A stretch of 5,043 nucleotides of DNA from Propionibacterium sp. (GTDB taxonomy: Bacteria; Actinomycetota; Actinomycetes; Propionibacteriales; Propionibacteriaceae), in assembly GCA_012837465.1 (NCBI GenBank), contig DURG01000292.1, forward strand, positions 1 to 5,043, in the 5' to 3' direction. The position numbers and the translations under genes are program-made. Below the pieces are notes generated by a model. It did no database searches. It saw nothing but the letters and a program-made list of their open reading frames with translations, and was not told the DNA's origin. Shown piece after piece: positions 4,230-5,043 of the stretch. Every line of letters begins with the position of its first letter. Position 1 is the first letter of the stretch.

Positions 4230-5043
4230 ATGACGCAGACAGCACCCAAGGCCCCGGGCCTGGGCGCCACGCAGGACGAGCACCTCGAGGCGCTCTCGAA
4301 GTACGAGTACGGCTGGCACGACTCGGACGAAGCAGGCGCCATCGCAGAACGAGGGCTCAACGAGTCCGTCGTGCGCAACATCTCCGCCCTGAAGGACGAG
4401 CCCGAGTGGATGCTCGACCTCCGCCTCAAGGGCCTCAAGCTCTTCGGCAAGAAGCCCATGCCGACGTGGGGCGCAGACCTCTCCGACATCGACTTCGACA
4501 ACATCAAGTACTTCGTGCGCTCCACCGAGCGCCAGGCCCAGACCTGGGACGACCTCCCCGAGGACATCAAGAACACCTACGACCGCCTGGGCATCCCGGA
4601 GGCCGAGAAGGCCCGCCTCGTCGCCGGCGTCGCCGCGCAGTACGAGTCCGAGGTCGTCTACCACAAGATCAACGAGGAACTCGAGCGCCAGGGCGTCATC
4701 TTCCTCGACACCGACACCGCGCTGAAGGAGCATCCCGAGCTCTTCAAGGAGTACTTCGGCACCGTCATCCCCGTCGGTGACAACAAGTTCGCCGCGCTCA
4801 ACACCGCGGTGTGGTCCGGCGGCTCCTTCATCTACGTGCCGAAGGGTGTCGAGGTCACCATCCCGCTGCAGGCCTACTTCCGCATCAACACGGAGAACAT
4901 GGGCCAGTTCGAGCGCACTCTGATCATCGTCGACGAGGGTGCCTCGGTGCACTACGTCGAAGGCTGCACCGCCCCGATCTACTCGTCCGACTCGCTGCAC
5001 AGCGCCGTCGTCGAGATCATCGTGAAGAAGAACGCCCGCTGCC
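4230..5043 (+). CDS. sufB: Fe-S cluster assembly scaffold protein SufB (3' end beyond the window)
   Basis: SufB is the scaffold subunit of the cytosolic SufBCD complex, which builds Fe-S clusters from sulfur supplied by the SufS desulfurase system. The first 271 residues are present, somewhat over half of the usual length of about 480; the frame stays open at the edge. Diagnostic blocks include L-x-K-Y-E-Y-G-W-H-D near the start, P-E-W-M-L-D-L-R-L-K-G-L-K, and S-E-V-V-Y-H-K-I. Also present are T-A-V-W-S-G-G-S-F-I-Y-V-P-K-G-V and the beta-helix core with H-Y-V-E-G-C-T-A-P. C246 in the last block is the conserved core cysteine linked to sulfur transfer in the family. It is also near a site where mycobacterial SufB carries an intein; here the block is uninterrupted. 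The ATG at 4230 is 7 bases after the sufR stop, with only a weak GTGAG ribosome-binding match, so coupling with sufR is likely. sufD, sufC and sufS probably follow outside. Confidence 0.97.
   Translation, partial: MTQTAPKAPGLGATQDEHLEALSKYEYGWHDSDEAGAIAERGLNESVVRNISALKDEPEWMLDLRLKGLKLFGKKPMPTWGADLSDIDFDNIKYFVRSTERQAQTWDDLPEDIKNTYDRLGIPEAEKARLVAGVAAQYESEVVYHKINEELERQGVIFLDTDTALKEHPELFKEYFGTVIPVGDNKFAALNTAVWSGGSFIYVPKGVEVTIPLQAYFRINTENMGQFERTLIIVDEGASVHYVEGCTAPIYSSDSLHSAVVEIIVKKNARC

Noticed and set aside
4029..5000. Minus-strand open frame of 323 codons opposite sufR and sufB
   Set aside because: The Val/Leu/Asp/Gly-rich translation has no domain, while the plus strand encodes highly conserved SufB.

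Overview
The window is very GC-rich, with dense genes, GTG starts, short overlaps between genes and G/C at most third codon positions. Together with the gene order heme A synthase / ABC transporter / divergent SufR–SufB, this points to an actinobacterium. The order resembles the Mycobacterium ctaA–ABC–(mptB)–sufR–sufB neighbourhood, but no mptB-like membrane mannosyltransferase gene is present, so a non-mycobacterial, perhaps propionibacterial, lineage is more likely (inference). No RNA genes, insertion sequences or CRISPR arrays were seen.

Left edge (1-1072, +): a LacI/GalR-family regulator whose N-terminus is abnormal. The first 24 codons encode the conserved HGTGTEDYF motif of the DUF2961 (GH172-like) glycosidase family. 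They run in frame into the LacI recognition helix and complete sugar-sensing domain. The first helix of the LacI DNA-binding domain is missing. This is either a real gene fusion or deletion, or an assembly chimera, and it is the most unusual thing here.

Middle (1039-3412, -): a three-gene, translationally coupled operon. It runs from an ABC ATPase, through an ABC-2 type permease (4-base GTGA overlap), to ctaA, heme A synthase (13-base overlap). CtaA converges on the LacI gene and their 3' ends overlap by 34 bases.

Intergenic control region (3413-3550): it separates the minus-strand ABC–ctaA operon from the plus-strand suf operon. It contains a candidate leaderless promoter for the ABC operon, a 15/19 match to the DtxR/IdeR iron box, a promoter-like TTGACT...TATGTT pair for sufR, and a strong AGGAGGT ribosome binding site.

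Right (3551-5043, +): sufR, an Fe-S cluster-sensing winged-helix repressor with the three-cysteine pattern C-x12-C-x27-C, followed 7 bases later by sufB. SufB is the Fe-S assembly scaffold; its first 271 codons are here and the gene runs off the window. The region thus pairs Fe-S cluster biogenesis with heme A synthesis around a shared, probably iron-responsive, control region.
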